Shown piece by piece: positions 8,454 through 17,433 of a stretch of 64,000 bases of DNA; the stretch's first letter is position 1; each line of letters opens with the position of its first letter. The translations under genes and the position numbers were made by a program. The DNA is taken from positions 62,001-126,000 of the forward strand of contig JAFYUM010000003.1 of assembly GCA_017558505.1 (NCBI GenBank), given 5' to 3'. Under the pieces are notes generated by a model that saw nothing but the letters and a program-made list of their open reading frames with translations, made no database searches and was not told the origin of the DNA. The stretch is from Ruminococcus sp. (GTDB taxonomy: Bacteria; Bacillota; Clostridia; Oscillospirales; Ruminococcaceae).

Positions 8454-10238
8454 ATGAAAGTCAACAAAATAGTCAGAGTGCGTAAAGCAAGTACATCTGA
8501 AACAGATATCAGAAAAGAGTCTGTTAATCAGCAGTCTGAGATTATTGAGGTGAAATCAGAATTACCTGATAAACCCAAGGCAGAAGCCAAGCCGGCAGAT
8601 AAGCCGAAGGAGACACCTAAGGCTGAAACCAAGCCTGCAGATAAGCCGAAGGAAACACCCAAGGCAGAAGCCAAGCCGGCAGATAAGCCAAAGGAGACAC
8701 CTAAGGCTGAAACCAAGCCTGCAGATAAGCCAAAGGAAACACCCAAGGCTGAAACCAAGCCTGCTGATAAGCCAAAGGAACCCCCAAAGGCTGAAACCAA
8801 GCCTGCTGATAAGCCAAAGGAATCCCCAAAGGCTGAAACAAAGCCTGCTGATAAGCCAAAGGAAACACCCAAGGCTGAAACCAAGCCGGCAGATAAGCCG
8901 AAGGAACCCACAAAGGCTGAAACCAAGCCTGCTGATAAGCCAAAGGAAACACCTAAGGCTGAAAGCAAGGCGGCAGATAAGCCGAAGGAACCCAAAAAGG
9001 CTGAAAAGAAATCAAAGGAAATTCCAATGCCTGACTTGAAGTCAGATGAAAAGTCATTTGAACAGGAACAGAATAAAAAGTCTGGTCAGAAGAAAAATGA
9101 CATAAAAATGCCTGATACCGATAAGGCGATGGAAGTAAAAAGAAAGGCGGCTTCATCCGAAAAAACAGAGAAAAAATCTGTGAATAAAGATGAAATGCCT
9201 GACATTTCACTTTCTGTCAAGGAAGAAAAGAAAGCGGATAAAGGGGAAAAAACAAAGGAAAAGACTAATAAAGAGTCATCTGCCGCTGAAAAGAAACCAG
9301 AAATCAAAAGTGATTTGCTAAAAGCCGCATCACGTAAAGAACTTGATGAGCTTTACAGCGATAAAGACATCGAACAGGATGAGACTGTTGAGATTGACGA
9401 TATCAACAATATGGCTATCGGAAAGAATGGAACTCTCCTTATAAAGTATTTCGGCACAAATGAACTTGTACATATCCCTGATACTATAACAACTATCGGA
9501 AAATATGCTTTCAGAGGCAATAAATCAGCAAAAAGAATTGTTATGTCAGACAGTGTAAAGCTTGTTGACCGTTTTGCTTTTGCCCATTGTGTAAATCTTG
9601 AGGAAATAGTATTTTCCAGAAATCTTGAAAGTATCGGCGAAAATGCATTTCTCAAATGTCAGCGTCTGAAAGAACTGAATTTCCCAAATTCTCTGAAAAT
9701 GATCGGAAAGGGTGCTTTCGGAAGATGCAGCTCTTTGCGTAAGCTTATTTTCCCTCCACAGTTAAAGAGAATAAGCGACCTGAGTTTTTATTCCTGCCGC
9801 AATATTAATCGTGTTGTAATTTCTGAATCTGTTGAAGCAATCGGTAATGCAGCATTTTCTGAATGCTATGGACTTAAAAAGATTATTATCTCTGATTCAG
9901 TTGTATCAATAGGTGAAAGTTCATTTTCATGGTGCAGATCACTGGAAGAAATATGTATTCCTCCGTCGGTAAAAACAATCGGAAGCTGGGCATTTTACGG
10001 ATGTGGTAAGCTTACAAATCTGAAGATAAGCGTCAATACAAAGGATATCCGTGATGATGCTTTCTGTGGATGTGAAAATATCTACAATGTAAATGTTGCT
10101 GAATTTGACGGTGTTGATTATAATCAGCAAATGGTGCGTAAGGGACACCGGCTTGTACTCAAGGTTCTCAAACAGGTTAATCGCAATAAGGCAGAGCGTT
10201 ATGCCCGTGAACATGGAATAAGTATGATGTTTATATAA
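8454..10238 (+). CDS. charged tandem-repeat protein with BspA-type leucine-rich repeats
   Basis: 594 residues, no signal peptide or membrane helix, so probably cytosolic. Residues 41-180 are ten copies of a 14-residue Lys/Pro/Glu/Ala repeat of the form PKAETKPADKPKET; a long Lys/Glu-rich, likely disordered stretch follows to about residue 300. The C-terminal ~260 residues form eight or so BspA-type (LRR_5) units, for example ITTIGKYAFRGN, LESIGENAFLKC, VKTIGSWAFYGC. BspA repeats usually mediate protein binding on secreted proteins, so the missing export signal is notable. AGAGGTG lies before the ATG. Own promoter and terminator, so monocistronic. Function unknown; a scaffold or adaptor is only a guess. 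Confidence 0.85.
   Translation: MKVNKIVRVRKASTSETDIRKESVNQQSEIIEVKSELPDKPKAEAKPADKPKETPKAETKPADKPKETPKAEAKPADKPKETPKAETKPADKPKETPKAETKPADKPKEPPKAETKPADKPKESPKAETKPADKPKETPKAETKPADKPKEPTKAETKPADKPKETPKAESKAADKPKEPKKAEKKSKEIPMPDLKSDEKSFEQEQNKKSGQKKNDIKMPDTDKAMEVKRKAASSEKTEKKSVNKDEMPDISLSVKEEKKADKGEKTKEKTNKESSAAEKKPEIKSDLLKAASRKELDELYSDKDIEQDETVEIDDINNMAIGKNGTLLIKYFGTNELVHIPDTITTIGKYAFRGNKSAKRIVMSDSVKLVDRFAFAHCVNLEEIVFSRNLESIGENAFLKCQRLKELNFPNSLKMIGKGAFGRCSSLRKLIFPPQLKRISDLSFYSCRNINRVVISESVEAIGNAAFSECYGLKKIIISDSVVSIGESSFSWCRSLEEICIPPSVKTIGSWAFYGCGKLTNLKISVNTKDIRDDAFCGCENIYNVNVAEFDGVDYNQQMVRKGHRLVLKVLKQVNRNKAERYAREHGISMMFI
8574..8993 (+). repeat. ten tandem 42-bp coding repeats
   Basis: Each 42-bp unit codes for one 14-residue repeat of the LRR protein. 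Units differ mainly in the fifth residue (Ala or Thr) and the last (Thr, Pro or Ser). High nucleotide identity suggests recent expansion by slippage or unequal exchange, so copy number probably varies between strains. Confidence 0.95.
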
Positions 10239-10246
10239 TTTTTTAT

Positions 10247-10277
10247 AGTACGGAGTGTCAAAACTCCGTACTTTTTT
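10247..10277 (+). terminator. terminator of the LRR protein gene
   Basis: Perfect 10-bp stem (10247-10256 with 10263-10272) followed by a T-run: a classic intrinsic terminator. Confidence 0.9.
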
Positions 10278-10296
10278 GTTATATATAAAATAATAA

Positions 10297-10325
10297 TTGC
10301 AATTATCAGAGAAATATGTTATAAT
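10297..10325 (+). promoter_or_regulatory. promoter of the M42 peptidase operon
   Basis: TTGCAA (10297-10302) and TATAAT (10320-10325), 17-bp spacing, 33 bp before the ATG at 10359. It should drive four genes up to 14451. Confidence 0.75.
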
Positions 10326-10358
10326 AACTTTGTCTAATTATATCACAGAGGTGTTTTT

Positions 10359-11375
10359 ATGGATATAAAAGAAAAAATTGTTTCACTTTCCGAGGCATAT
10401 GGTGCATCGGGAGATGAATCTCCTGCTGCTGAACTTGCACTTGATATGCTGAAAGAATACTGCCCGGAGGCTGATATCGTAAATGGCAATGTTGTGGGAA
10501 AATTCGGAACTCATCGTGAAGGACTTCCCTCACTTGTGCTTGATGCTCATATTGACCAGATCGGAATGTGCGTCACATATATTACATCAGACGGGTTTAT
10601 AAAGGTGGGAAATCTTGGTGGACTTGACCGCAGACTTCTTCCCGCACAGCAGGTTGTAATTCACGGAAAAAAAGAAATAAAGGGTGTTGTATGCTCTATC
10701 CCTCCGCATCTTTCATCAGGCGACGGGAAAGTTCTTGAAATTTCTGATATAGCTATTGATACAGGATATTCAAAATCCCAGCTTGAAAAAATTATTTCCC
10801 TTGGCGATTCAATTACATTTGATGTGGAATGTCATAAATTAATGGGTAATCGTATAACAGGCGGTGCTCTTGATGACCGCTGCGGTGTAGCTGCAATTCT
10901 TCATGCTCTTGAACTTATTAAAAACCGTGAAACAGCTTATAATGTTACAGTTATTTTTTCATCACAGGAAGAACTTGGTGAAAGAGGAGCTAAAATTGGT
11001 GCATTCAGTCTTTCTCCTGATATTGCAATTGCAGTTGACGTAAGCTTTGCAAATGCACAGGGCGAGGATGAAAAAAAGTGTGGTTATCTTGGTAAGGGTG
11101 CAATGATTGGCATTTCTCCTTGTCTTTCACGGGAAATTTCAAATGGTCTTATAGATGCAGCAAAATCCGCAAATCTTCCATATCAGCTTGAAATAATGAA
11201 TGGTCTTACTTCTACGAATGCCGACAGATATTCTTCTTCACGTGAGGGTGCAAAGGCTTGCACATTGTCAATCCCATTAAGAAATATGCATACTCCTGTT
11301 GAAGTTATAGATGTTGACGATGTTGTGAATACAGCTGAAATACTTGCAGAATTTATCGGGAGGAAGAACGTATGA
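10359..11375 (+). CDS. M42 family metallo-aminopeptidase, first copy
   Basis: 338-residue member of peptidase family M42 (glutamyl aminopeptidase/TET type), cytosolic dinuclear-metal enzymes that trim peptides. Metal and catalytic motifs: DAHIDQIG (residues 62-69), GGALDDRCG near 170, SSQEELGERGA near 202 with the catalytic Glu pair, AVDVSFA near 225 and NMHTPVE near 310. AGAGGTG precedes the ATG. The stop overlaps the next M42 gene by 4 nt. The two copies are clearly diverged, so this is an old paralogous pair, perhaps forming mixed assemblies or having different specificities. Earlier literature also calls the family endoglucanase M. Confidence 0.9.
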   Translation: MDIKEKIVSLSEAYGASGDESPAAELALDMLKEYCPEADIVNGNVVGKFGTHREGLPSLVLDAHIDQIGMCVTYITSDGFIKVGNLGGLDRRLLPAQQVVIHGKKEIKGVVCSIPPHLSSGDGKVLEISDIAIDTGYSKSQLEKIISLGDSITFDVECHKLMGNRITGGALDDRCGVAAILHALELIKNRETAYNVTVIFSSQEELGERGAKIGAFSLSPDIAIAVDVSFANAQGEDEKKCGYLGKGAMIGISPCLSREISNGLIDAAKSANLPYQLEIMNGLTSTNADRYSSSREGAKACTLSIPLRNMHTPVEVIDVDDVVNTAEILAEFIGRKNV

Positions 11376-12391
11376 AAAAATTACTGAAAGAATTATGCCT
11401 GATAAATGGTACGTCAGGGGATGAAGTTCTTGTACGTAATGCAATAATTGAAAAACTAAAAGACTTTTGCGAGTACAGAGTTGATAATCTGGGAAATCTT
11501 ATTTGTTTCTGCAAGGGAAAAAAATCGTCAGAAAAAAAACTGATGATTGCCGCCCATATGGATGAGGTCGGATTTATAATAACTTATATCAATGAGGATG
11601 GAACTCTCTGTTTCAATGAAGTCGGCGGAATTGATACTTCTGTTGTTATCGGCAGGCAGGTTAAAGTAGGAAGTAACGGTTTATCAGGAGTTATAGGTTC
11701 TACTGCAATTCATAATCTTTCAAAGGAACAGCGTGAAACTCCACCGAAATACAGCGATATGTATGTTGATATCGGTGCTTCTTCAAAGGAAGAGGCCGAA
11801 AAAATCGTCAGCCTTGGTGATAGTATTTATTTTGATTCGGCATTTATTGAGCTTGGAAATGACTGTGTCAAGGCAAAGGCAATTGACGACCGTGCAGGCT
11901 GTGCTGTGATGATTAAGCTTATACGTGAGGGCGTTGAGTATGACACATATTTTGTATTCAATGTACAGGAAGAAGTTGGACTCCGTGGTTCTATGGTTTC
12001 TGCATTTTCTGTTGCTCCCGATTTGGCAATTGTACTTGAAGCTACAACAGCGTCAGATATTGACGGTGTAGGCGGAGCGAAAAGAGTATGCTGTCTTGGA
12101 AAAGGTCCTGTAGTTGGATTTATGGACAGAAGCACAGTTTATGATAAAGAGCTTTATCGTATGGCTTTTGAAATTGCCGAGGAACTGGAAATTCCATGTC
12201 AGACCAAAACAATGATAGCAGGTGGCAACGACAGCGGTGCAATACATATAAGCCGCGGCGGAGTACGTACTATAGCTGTTTCCGTGCCTTGCAGATATAT
12301 TCATAGTCCGTCCTGCGTAATAAATACAGAAGATTTTGAAAATACGCTTATCCTCACAAGAGAGCTTGCGAAAAGGATACAGGAAACATGA
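11372..12391 (+). CDS. M42 family metallo-aminopeptidase, second copy
   Basis: 339 residues, same fold as its upstream neighbour. Motifs: IAAHMDEVGF near 64, KAIDDRAG near 170, NVQEEVGLRGS near 201, EATTASDIDG near 226, and the last metal ligand in RYIHSPS near 308. All metal ligands are present, so it should be active. It starts within the stop of the first copy and its own stop overlaps the GNAT gene by 4 nt, which implies coupled translation. Preferred peptides cannot be read from sequence. Confidence 0.92.
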   Translation: MKKLLKELCLINGTSGDEVLVRNAIIEKLKDFCEYRVDNLGNLICFCKGKKSSEKKLMIAAHMDEVGFIITYINEDGTLCFNEVGGIDTSVVIGRQVKVGSNGLSGVIGSTAIHNLSKEQRETPPKYSDMYVDIGASSKEEAEKIVSLGDSIYFDSAFIELGNDCVKAKAIDDRAGCAVMIKLIREGVEYDTYFVFNVQEEVGLRGSMVSAFSVAPDLAIVLEATTASDIDGVGGAKRVCCLGKGPVVGFMDRSTVYDKELYRMAFEIAEELEIPCQTKTMIAGGNDSGAIHISRGGVRTIAVSVPCRYIHSPSCVINTEDFENTLILTRELAKRIQET

Positions 12392-13182
12392 TTAGACTTA
12401 TAAAAAGCGAAAGTGAGCTTGACCGTCAGCTGCTGCTGAAAAGCCTTTCGGGGCGAAAAATGCTTGCTTATATGAAAGCCTATGGGGCAGGATATGATTT
12501 CTGCCGATTTTATAAAATAACTGATGAATCAGGTGAGGGATTTATGTTTATTATAAATTCCACCCTGATTATATGTGCTGATGAAAAGCTTGAAGCTACC
12601 GATGAACTGAAATTCTTTGTAAGTATGAATATGCCCTTCCGTGTTGAGGGCGATAACAGAATATTGCGTAATATAGCCGACAGCGACCATTATCAGATTT
12701 TGAACAGAACAATATTTGAGCTTGTGCCTGATGAGAAATCCTGTGAATTTGAGGAGGAGTATGTAGACTTCAATCCGCATCTCCCCGATGTATATAAAAT
12801 TTTATGTGAGGGATTTCCTAATATTTCCGACTTTTCCCTGTGGTATACTGATACTTCACACAGATGCAGACATGGTATAAGCCGCGTTTTTACATATCGT
12901 GACAGTACTACAGCTTCTGTTGTTTTTGATATTGAAAACGAGGTACTTATCGGACAGGTTGCAACAAAGCTTTCCTGCCGTGGAAGTGGTTACGCAAGGC
13001 AATTTCTGAAATGGCTTGCATATTTTTTCAATACTCTTGGAAAACGTGCCTTTCTGCTTGCACTTGATGTGCGTGTGAGCTTTTATCGTGAAATTGGCTT
13101 TAAAGAGATTGAAACAGAAATTGTTCTTGAACGCTATGACGTTGAAAAAGAAAGTATAACAAAAGGAAAATTACAGAACTGA
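12388..13182 (+). CDS. GNAT-fold acetyltransferase-like protein
   Basis: 264 residues. The N-terminal half is not recognised. The C-terminal half looks like a GNAT domain, with VATKLSCRGSGYARQFLKWL matching the acetyl-CoA loop (R/QxxGxG/A, here CRGSGYA) and VSFYREIGFKEI matching the conserved FYxxxGF end. It probably acetylates a small amine or a protein N-terminus. It overlaps the upstream M42 gene by 4 nt and is 9 nt from the PLP lyase gene, so it is part of that operon. Substrate unknown. Confidence 0.75.
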   Translation: MIRLIKSESELDRQLLLKSLSGRKMLAYMKAYGAGYDFCRFYKITDESGEGFMFIINSTLIICADEKLEATDELKFFVSMNMPFRVEGDNRILRNIADSDHYQILNRTIFELVPDEKSCEFEEEYVDFNPHLPDVYKILCEGFPNISDFSLWYTDTSHRCRHGISRVFTYRDSTTASVVFDIENEVLIGQVATKLSCRGSGYARQFLKWLAYFFNTLGKRAFLLALDVRVSFYREIGFKEIETEIVLERYDVEKESITKGKLQN

Positions 13183-13191
13183 AAGGATAAT

Positions 13192-14451
13192 ATGATGAAT
13201 TATAATGATATATACTGCTTTGACAGCCGTCTTACAGAGCTTGCAGAGCAGGCTGAAAAGAATTGTGCAGATGCATTCGCAAGAATTGAAAAAACTGCTG
13301 AATATTGTGGTGCGAAAGTACTGAAAGCTTTTTCTGACAATCGTATAAGCGAATCTTGTTTTTATGGCTCTACAGGTTATGGCTATGGCGATATCGGCAG
13401 AGAAGCTATAGATAAGGTTTTTGCACAGGTACTCGGTACAGAGGATGCACTTGTACGTTTTAATTTCGTTTCAGGTACACATGCTCTTTCTACAGCTTTA
13501 TTCGGTGTTCTCCGTACAGGTGATAAAATTGTATCAATCACAGGTAAGCCCTATGATACTCTTGAAGAAGTAATCGGAATAGCAGGGGAGAGAGGAAACG
13601 GTTCTCTTATGGATTACGGTGTAGAGTACGGGCAGGTTGATTTGCTCCCCGACGGTGAGCCTGACTATGACGCAATTGCCGTGGGTGTTAAAGGTGCAAA
13701 AGTTGCCTATATACAGCGTTCAAGAGGATATTCACTCCGCCGTGCATATACCGTTGATGATATTGAGAAAATGGTACAGGCGGTTAAGAAAGGCAATCCT
13801 GATGCACTTATTATGGTTGACAACTGCTACGGCGAATTTGTGGAGGAACGTGAGCCTTCCGAGGTCGGAGCAGATATAATTATTGGCTCTCTTATAAAAA
13901 ATGCAGGCGGCGGAATAGCTCGTACAGGTGGATATATTGCAGGTAGAGCAGACCTTGTGGAGCTGTGTTCGTATCGTCTTACCTGCGTTGGAATGGGTAA
14001 GGAAGTTGGTTGTACCCTTGACATGAATCGTGAAATGCTCCTTGGTTTATTTATGGCTCCTGATGTAGTTGCGGCAGCACTTAAAACGTCTGCATTCGCA
14101 AGTGAGCTCTTTACACTTATGGGATACAGATGCTCTCCACGAAAGGACGACAGACACGGCGATATTATTACTGCAATTGAGCTTGGCAACGAGGAAAGAC
14201 TTTGCGCTTTCTGCCGTGGTATACAGAAAGGTGCGCCGGTTGACGCATTTGTAACTCCTGAACCATGGGATATGCCGGGATATACAAGTAAGGTAATTAT
14301 GGCAGCAGGTGCATTTACAATGGGTGCTTCAATTGAACTTTCTGCCGATGCACCTATACGCGAGCCTTATGCTGTGTGGATGCAGGGTGGTATTACTTAC
14401 ACAAGCGGAAAGCTTGGAGTTATGTTTGCAGCACAAGAAATGATTGATTAA
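13192..14451 (+). CDS. PLP-dependent lyase of the aluminium-resistance/methionine gamma-lyase family
   Basis: 419 residues of the YnbB group, fold-type I PLP enzymes annotated as aluminium resistance protein or methionine gamma-lyase family protein. Seen: GSTGYGYGDIGRE, the cofactor pocket FVSGTHALSTALFG, the Asp of MVDNCYGEFVE and the Schiff-base Lys in GSLIKNAGGGIA near residue 237. Family members are thought to act on sulfur amino acids, but the reaction is not settled. The ATG pair at 13192 and 13195 follows GAAAGGA; either could be used. Last gene of the operon; linkage to peptidases fits amino acid catabolism. In many Firmicutes this gene sits next to hfq and miaA, which is not the case here. 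Confidence 0.85.
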   Translation: MMNYNDIYCFDSRLTELAEQAEKNCADAFARIEKTAEYCGAKVLKAFSDNRISESCFYGSTGYGYGDIGREAIDKVFAQVLGTEDALVRFNFVSGTHALSTALFGVLRTGDKIVSITGKPYDTLEEVIGIAGERGNGSLMDYGVEYGQVDLLPDGEPDYDAIAVGVKGAKVAYIQRSRGYSLRRAYTVDDIEKMVQAVKKGNPDALIMVDNCYGEFVEEREPSEVGADIIIGSLIKNAGGGIARTGGYIAGRADLVELCSYRLTCVGMGKEVGCTLDMNREMLLGLFMAPDVVAAALKTSAFASELFTLMGYRCSPRKDDRHGDIITAIELGNEERLCAFCRGIQKGAPVDAFVTPEPWDMPGYTSKVIMAAGAFTMGASIELSADAPIREPYAVWMQGGITYTSGKLGVMFAAQEMID

Positions 14452-14527
14452 TATTACAAAACGGTAACAAGAAAGTTACAAGAAAGATACAATTTAAGGG
14501 CTAAAGTTATCATATTCGCTTTTATTG

Positions 14528-14556
14528 TTGACTTTTGTGACGAATCCTGCTACAAT
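14528..14556 (+). promoter_or_regulatory. promoter of the pseudokinase gene
   Basis: TTGACT (14528-14533) and TACAAT (14551-14556), 17-bp spacing, about 63 bp before the TTG start at 14620. Confidence 0.7.
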
Positions 14557-14619
14557 TATAAAGAATGCAGAGAATGAATGTGTTCTTTTATTGATAATAA
14601 TTATAAAGGAGGAACTGCT

Positions 14620-16635
14620 TTGGGAGATCGTAGATTCTGTTACAGATGTATGGAAGAATATGACATGGATCAGCATATCTGCCCCCACTGCGGGTTTGAT
14701 GAAACCACTCCGCATAATGCGAACTTTATTGCACCCGGTACAATACTCCGTGAAAGATATCTTATCGGTGTACTTACCGATTATAACGGCGAGGGTGCTT
14801 CATATATCGGAGTTGATCTTTCTACAGGATGTAAAATTAAGCTGAGGGAGTATATGCCTGCAATTTTCTGTACAAGAGTTAAGGGCAAGGCTACAATCAG
14901 CGTTAACTATAATAATCTTGCAAAATATAAGGCATTTATGGCCGAATATACAGAGCTTAACAAATCCCTTGCAAGACTTCGCAACAACTCAAATATTGAG
15001 CCTATACTTGATATGTTTGCGGATAATAATACAACCTATACTGTATTTGAATATGCCGAGGGAGAGAAAATGCTTGATTATCTCAAGGATAATGCAGGCG
15101 AACTAAGCTGGGAACAGGCAACAATTCTGTTTCCGCCACTTTTCACAACTATAGGTATACTTCATAACAGCGGTATAATTCATCGTGCTATAAGCCCTGA
15201 TACAATATATATTACTGCAAAGGGCGAGCTGAAGCCTTCAGGTTTCTGTGTGTCTGCTGTAAGAACTGTCGGTGCAGGTCTTGAACATGAGCTGTTCAAG
15301 GGTTACGCTGCTCCTGAACAGTATTCTTCAAGCAGCAGCAGCCGTCAGGGTACATGGACCGATGTATATGGTGTAAGTGCATTGCTTTACCGTTGTCTTA
15401 CAGGCTGTATGCCTGTAGATTCCGAAAGCCGTATTAAAAATGACGATTTATGTGAGCCATCTGTTCTTAATCCTTCCATTCCTGCACATGTTTCAAAGGC
15501 AATTATGGATGGTATGAAGCTTAACGGTACAGAACGTATCCAGACAATTACAGAGCTTGTAACACGTCTTTTTGAGCAGCCTGTAGCGCCTGTGAAGCCT
15601 GTTGCACCTGTTGCTTCTGCTCCTGCTTCATTTGTAAACAAGCGTAAGGAGTATGAGAGAAATGATGCGCCGAGATATCCGCAGGAACAGTATGAGCGTC
15701 CTGTACAGGGATATTATGAAGCGGCAGATAATTATCCGCCTCCAATGCGTGAACGCAGATACAGAGCAAACGAAGAAGAGTATGCCGTAGAAAAAGCAAG
15801 TATGGTTGACAGGATTAAGGTTCCTGTAATCATAGGTGTGCTCCTGTTCCTCATTTTCCTGGTTCTCATGGTTCTTATAAAACCGCTTCTGGGTTCAAAT
15901 AATCCTTCGGAGGAATTATCATCTTCAAGTGATACAAACGTATCGTCAGAAGTTCCCGGGGATCTTGAAGAAGTTTCAGGAAATACAGAAATGCCAGATC
16001 TTGTTGGTAAATTCTACAGCCTTTGTCAGGAAAAGTATAAGGGTTACTTCAACTTTGTAGTTGAATATGTATACGATAGCAATACAGAAGCTGATATGAT
16101 TATGGAACAGGATGTAGAAAAGGGCAGTTATATCGAGGAAGGCAGTACTGTTAACCTTGTGGTAAGCAAGGGTCCAGAGGGCGGTACAATACCTAAATTC
16201 GATAATTTATCTGTATCCCAGTATGAAAATGAGCTTAAAAAAGCAGGAATTTCAAATTATTCACTTGTTAAGTCGTCAAATTCATGGGGAATTCCTGATA
16301 CTATTTCACAGCTTCAGATTGACGGAAAGTCTGTATCTCCAGGTACTTATTTCAGTAACAAGGAAGGAAAGAAGCTCATTGTATTCTATATTTCCAAGGA
16401 TGCAAGCTATGTTCCTCAGACTGTAACACAGACCACAACGACAAGTGCGGTAACATCAGTTGTTACAACAACTGTAACTGTAGCAACGCAGGCTCCTACT
16501 GATCCACCTGTTGTTCCGACAGATCCGCCTGCACCGCCTCCGACAGATCCGCCTGCACCACCTCCCACTGACCCACCTGTGGTTACACCACCTGAGGGCG
16601 GCGTCGAAGGCAATGGTGATATCGGAGTTTGGTAA
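14620..16635 (+). CDS. zinc-ribbon, pseudokinase, PASTA-type membrane protein
   Basis: 671 residues from a TTG start at 14620, chosen because AAAGGAGG stands 7 nt before it; the ATG at 14578 has no such site. Order: zinc ribbon (CYRC...CPHC, residues about 6-22); Ser/Thr kinase fold (about 40-300); low-complexity linker; one membrane helix (about 401-425); an extracellular part with one clear PASTA-like repeat (PDLVGKFY... ending VNLVVSKGPEG) and a second weaker one; a Thr- and Pro-rich tail with PTDPPAPP repeats. Key kinase residues are missing: the VAIK lysine reads Arg (KLREYMP), HRD reads HRA, and DFG reads SGF, while YAAPEQY is kept. It is probably a catalytically dead sensor of cell-wall fragments that binds a partner. 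No phosphatase gene is adjacent. Confidence 0.82.
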   Translation: MGDRRFCYRCMEEYDMDQHICPHCGFDETTPHNANFIAPGTILRERYLIGVLTDYNGEGASYIGVDLSTGCKIKLREYMPAIFCTRVKGKATISVNYNNLAKYKAFMAEYTELNKSLARLRNNSNIEPILDMFADNNTTYTVFEYAEGEKMLDYLKDNAGELSWEQATILFPPLFTTIGILHNSGIIHRAISPDTIYITAKGELKPSGFCVSAVRTVGAGLEHELFKGYAAPEQYSSSSSSRQGTWTDVYGVSALLYRCLTGCMPVDSESRIKNDDLCEPSVLNPSIPAHVSKAIMDGMKLNGTERIQTITELVTRLFEQPVAPVKPVAPVASAPASFVNKRKEYERNDAPRYPQEQYERPVQGYYEAADNYPPPMRERRYRANEEEYAVEKASMVDRIKVPVIIGVLLFLIFLVLMVLIKPLLGSNNPSEELSSSSDTNVSSEVPGDLEEVSGNTEMPDLVGKFYSLCQEKYKGYFNFVVEYVYDSNTEADMIMEQDVEKGSYIEEGSTVNLVVSKGPEGGTIPKFDNLSVSQYENELKKAGISNYSLVKSSNSWGIPDTISQLQIDGKSVSPGTYFSNKEGKKLIVFYISKDASYVPQTVTQTTTTSAVTSVVTTTVTVATQAPTDPPVVPTDPPAPPPTDPPAPPPTDPPVVTPPEGGVEGNGDIGVW

Positions 16636-16647
16636 AATATAAATTTC

Positions 16648-16680
16648 AAGAGGTTTGTTATTACGGCAAACCTCTTTTTA
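16648..16680 (+). terminator. terminator of the pseudokinase gene
   Basis: Perfect 10-bp stem (16648-16657 with 16666-16675) followed by a T-rich tail. Confidence 0.85.
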
Positions 16681-16699
16681 TTTACAAAATTTTATGAAA

Positions 16700-16733
16700 A
16701 ATCCCCTGCATCACATAAATGATACAGGGGATT
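16700..16733 (-). terminator. terminator of the 16.7-kb GNAT gene
   Basis: About 14 bp of stem (AATCCCCTG pairing with CAGGGGATT, extended by one G-U pair) beyond the stop on the minus strand, followed by a short T-run. Confidence 0.75.
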
Positions 16734-16743
16734 GCATTTTTGA

Positions 16744-17400
16744 TTACCAGTTAATTACAGAATGACTGTGAATGTAGAATTCTTCCTGACTTGGCTGCCA
16801 TTTCTTTTCCTTTGGCGGGAAGAGCTTGTCATATTCAGCAACAGCCGCTTCATCATCACAAGGAGCGTCAGCGTCGTTGGGGTGATAGAACCACTTTCTG
16901 CCGTCCAAAGCATCCTCTGTGAGCGTTTTTACAAGCAAAGCCGCAGGGAATATATCTCCATCAAAGCAAACATTATACTTCTTACAACTCTTGTAGCCTC
17001 GTGCAACATAGTTATCGGGATTGCCGAAGTTTATAACGGTATCATATCCCATGTCCTTTACCAGTTCAAAAGTGAATTCAAGGAGAATTCTGCTGAATCC
17101 TTTTCGCTGATAATCGGGATGAATACAGATGGGCCCCATTGATACAATCGGCTTCACATTGCCGTTTTCGTCCATGAGTTCAGCCTTTGAATACATAACA
17201 CAGCCGACAATTTTGCTGTCAACCTCAATTACGTAGTCAAGTTCGGGGATAAATGCTTCATGCTTTCTCAGCAGATGAATGAAGTAATGCTCATTGCAGC
17301 CGGGAACGCTTAAATTCCAAAACGCTTCACGAGCGAGGTTTTCAACCTCATAATAGTCTTTTTCTGTTTCCAAACGGATAATATAGTCATTGTTATTCAT
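16744..17400 (-). CDS. GNAT family N-acetyltransferase
   Basis: 218 residues. The GNAT core is clear: the Glu/Asp-rich first strand, then GPICIHPDYQRKGFSRILLEFTF around residues 89-110 holding the acetyl-CoA loop QRKGFS, and FGNPDNYVARGYKSC near 125-140. The remaining ~80 residues extend the usual 150-residue domain and may close over the substrate. The ATG follows CAGGAGG. It has its own promoter (17556-17584) and an unusually structured 150-nt leader with a short open frame, which points to regulated expression. Leader-peptide control is frequent for antibiotic-modifying or ribosome-related genes, but nothing in the protein itself proves such a role. Substrate unknown. Confidence 0.85.
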   Translation of the reverse strand: MNNNDYIIRLETEKDYYEVENLAREAFWNLSVPGCNEHYFIHLLRKHEAFIPELDYVIEVDSKIVGCVMYSKAELMDENGNVKPIVSMGPICIHPDYQRKGFSRILLEFTFELVKDMGYDTVINFGNPDNYVARGYKSCKKYNVCFDGDIFPAALLVKTLTEDALDGRKWFYHPNDADAPCDDEAAVAEYDKLFPPKEKKWQPSQEEFYIHSHSVINW

Positions 17401-17433
17401 TATTTTTCCTCCTGAAATGTATTGACCAAAACA

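Noticed and set aside
8574..8993. Regularly repeated DNA that could suggest a CRISPR array
   Set aside because: The units are contiguous, in frame, code for a peptide repeat, and have no unique spacers.
8528..8995. 155-residue minus-strand open frame with Gly/Leu/Ser repeats
   Set aside because: It is the reverse complement of the 42-bp coding repeats of the LRR protein, and has no ribosome site or promoter.
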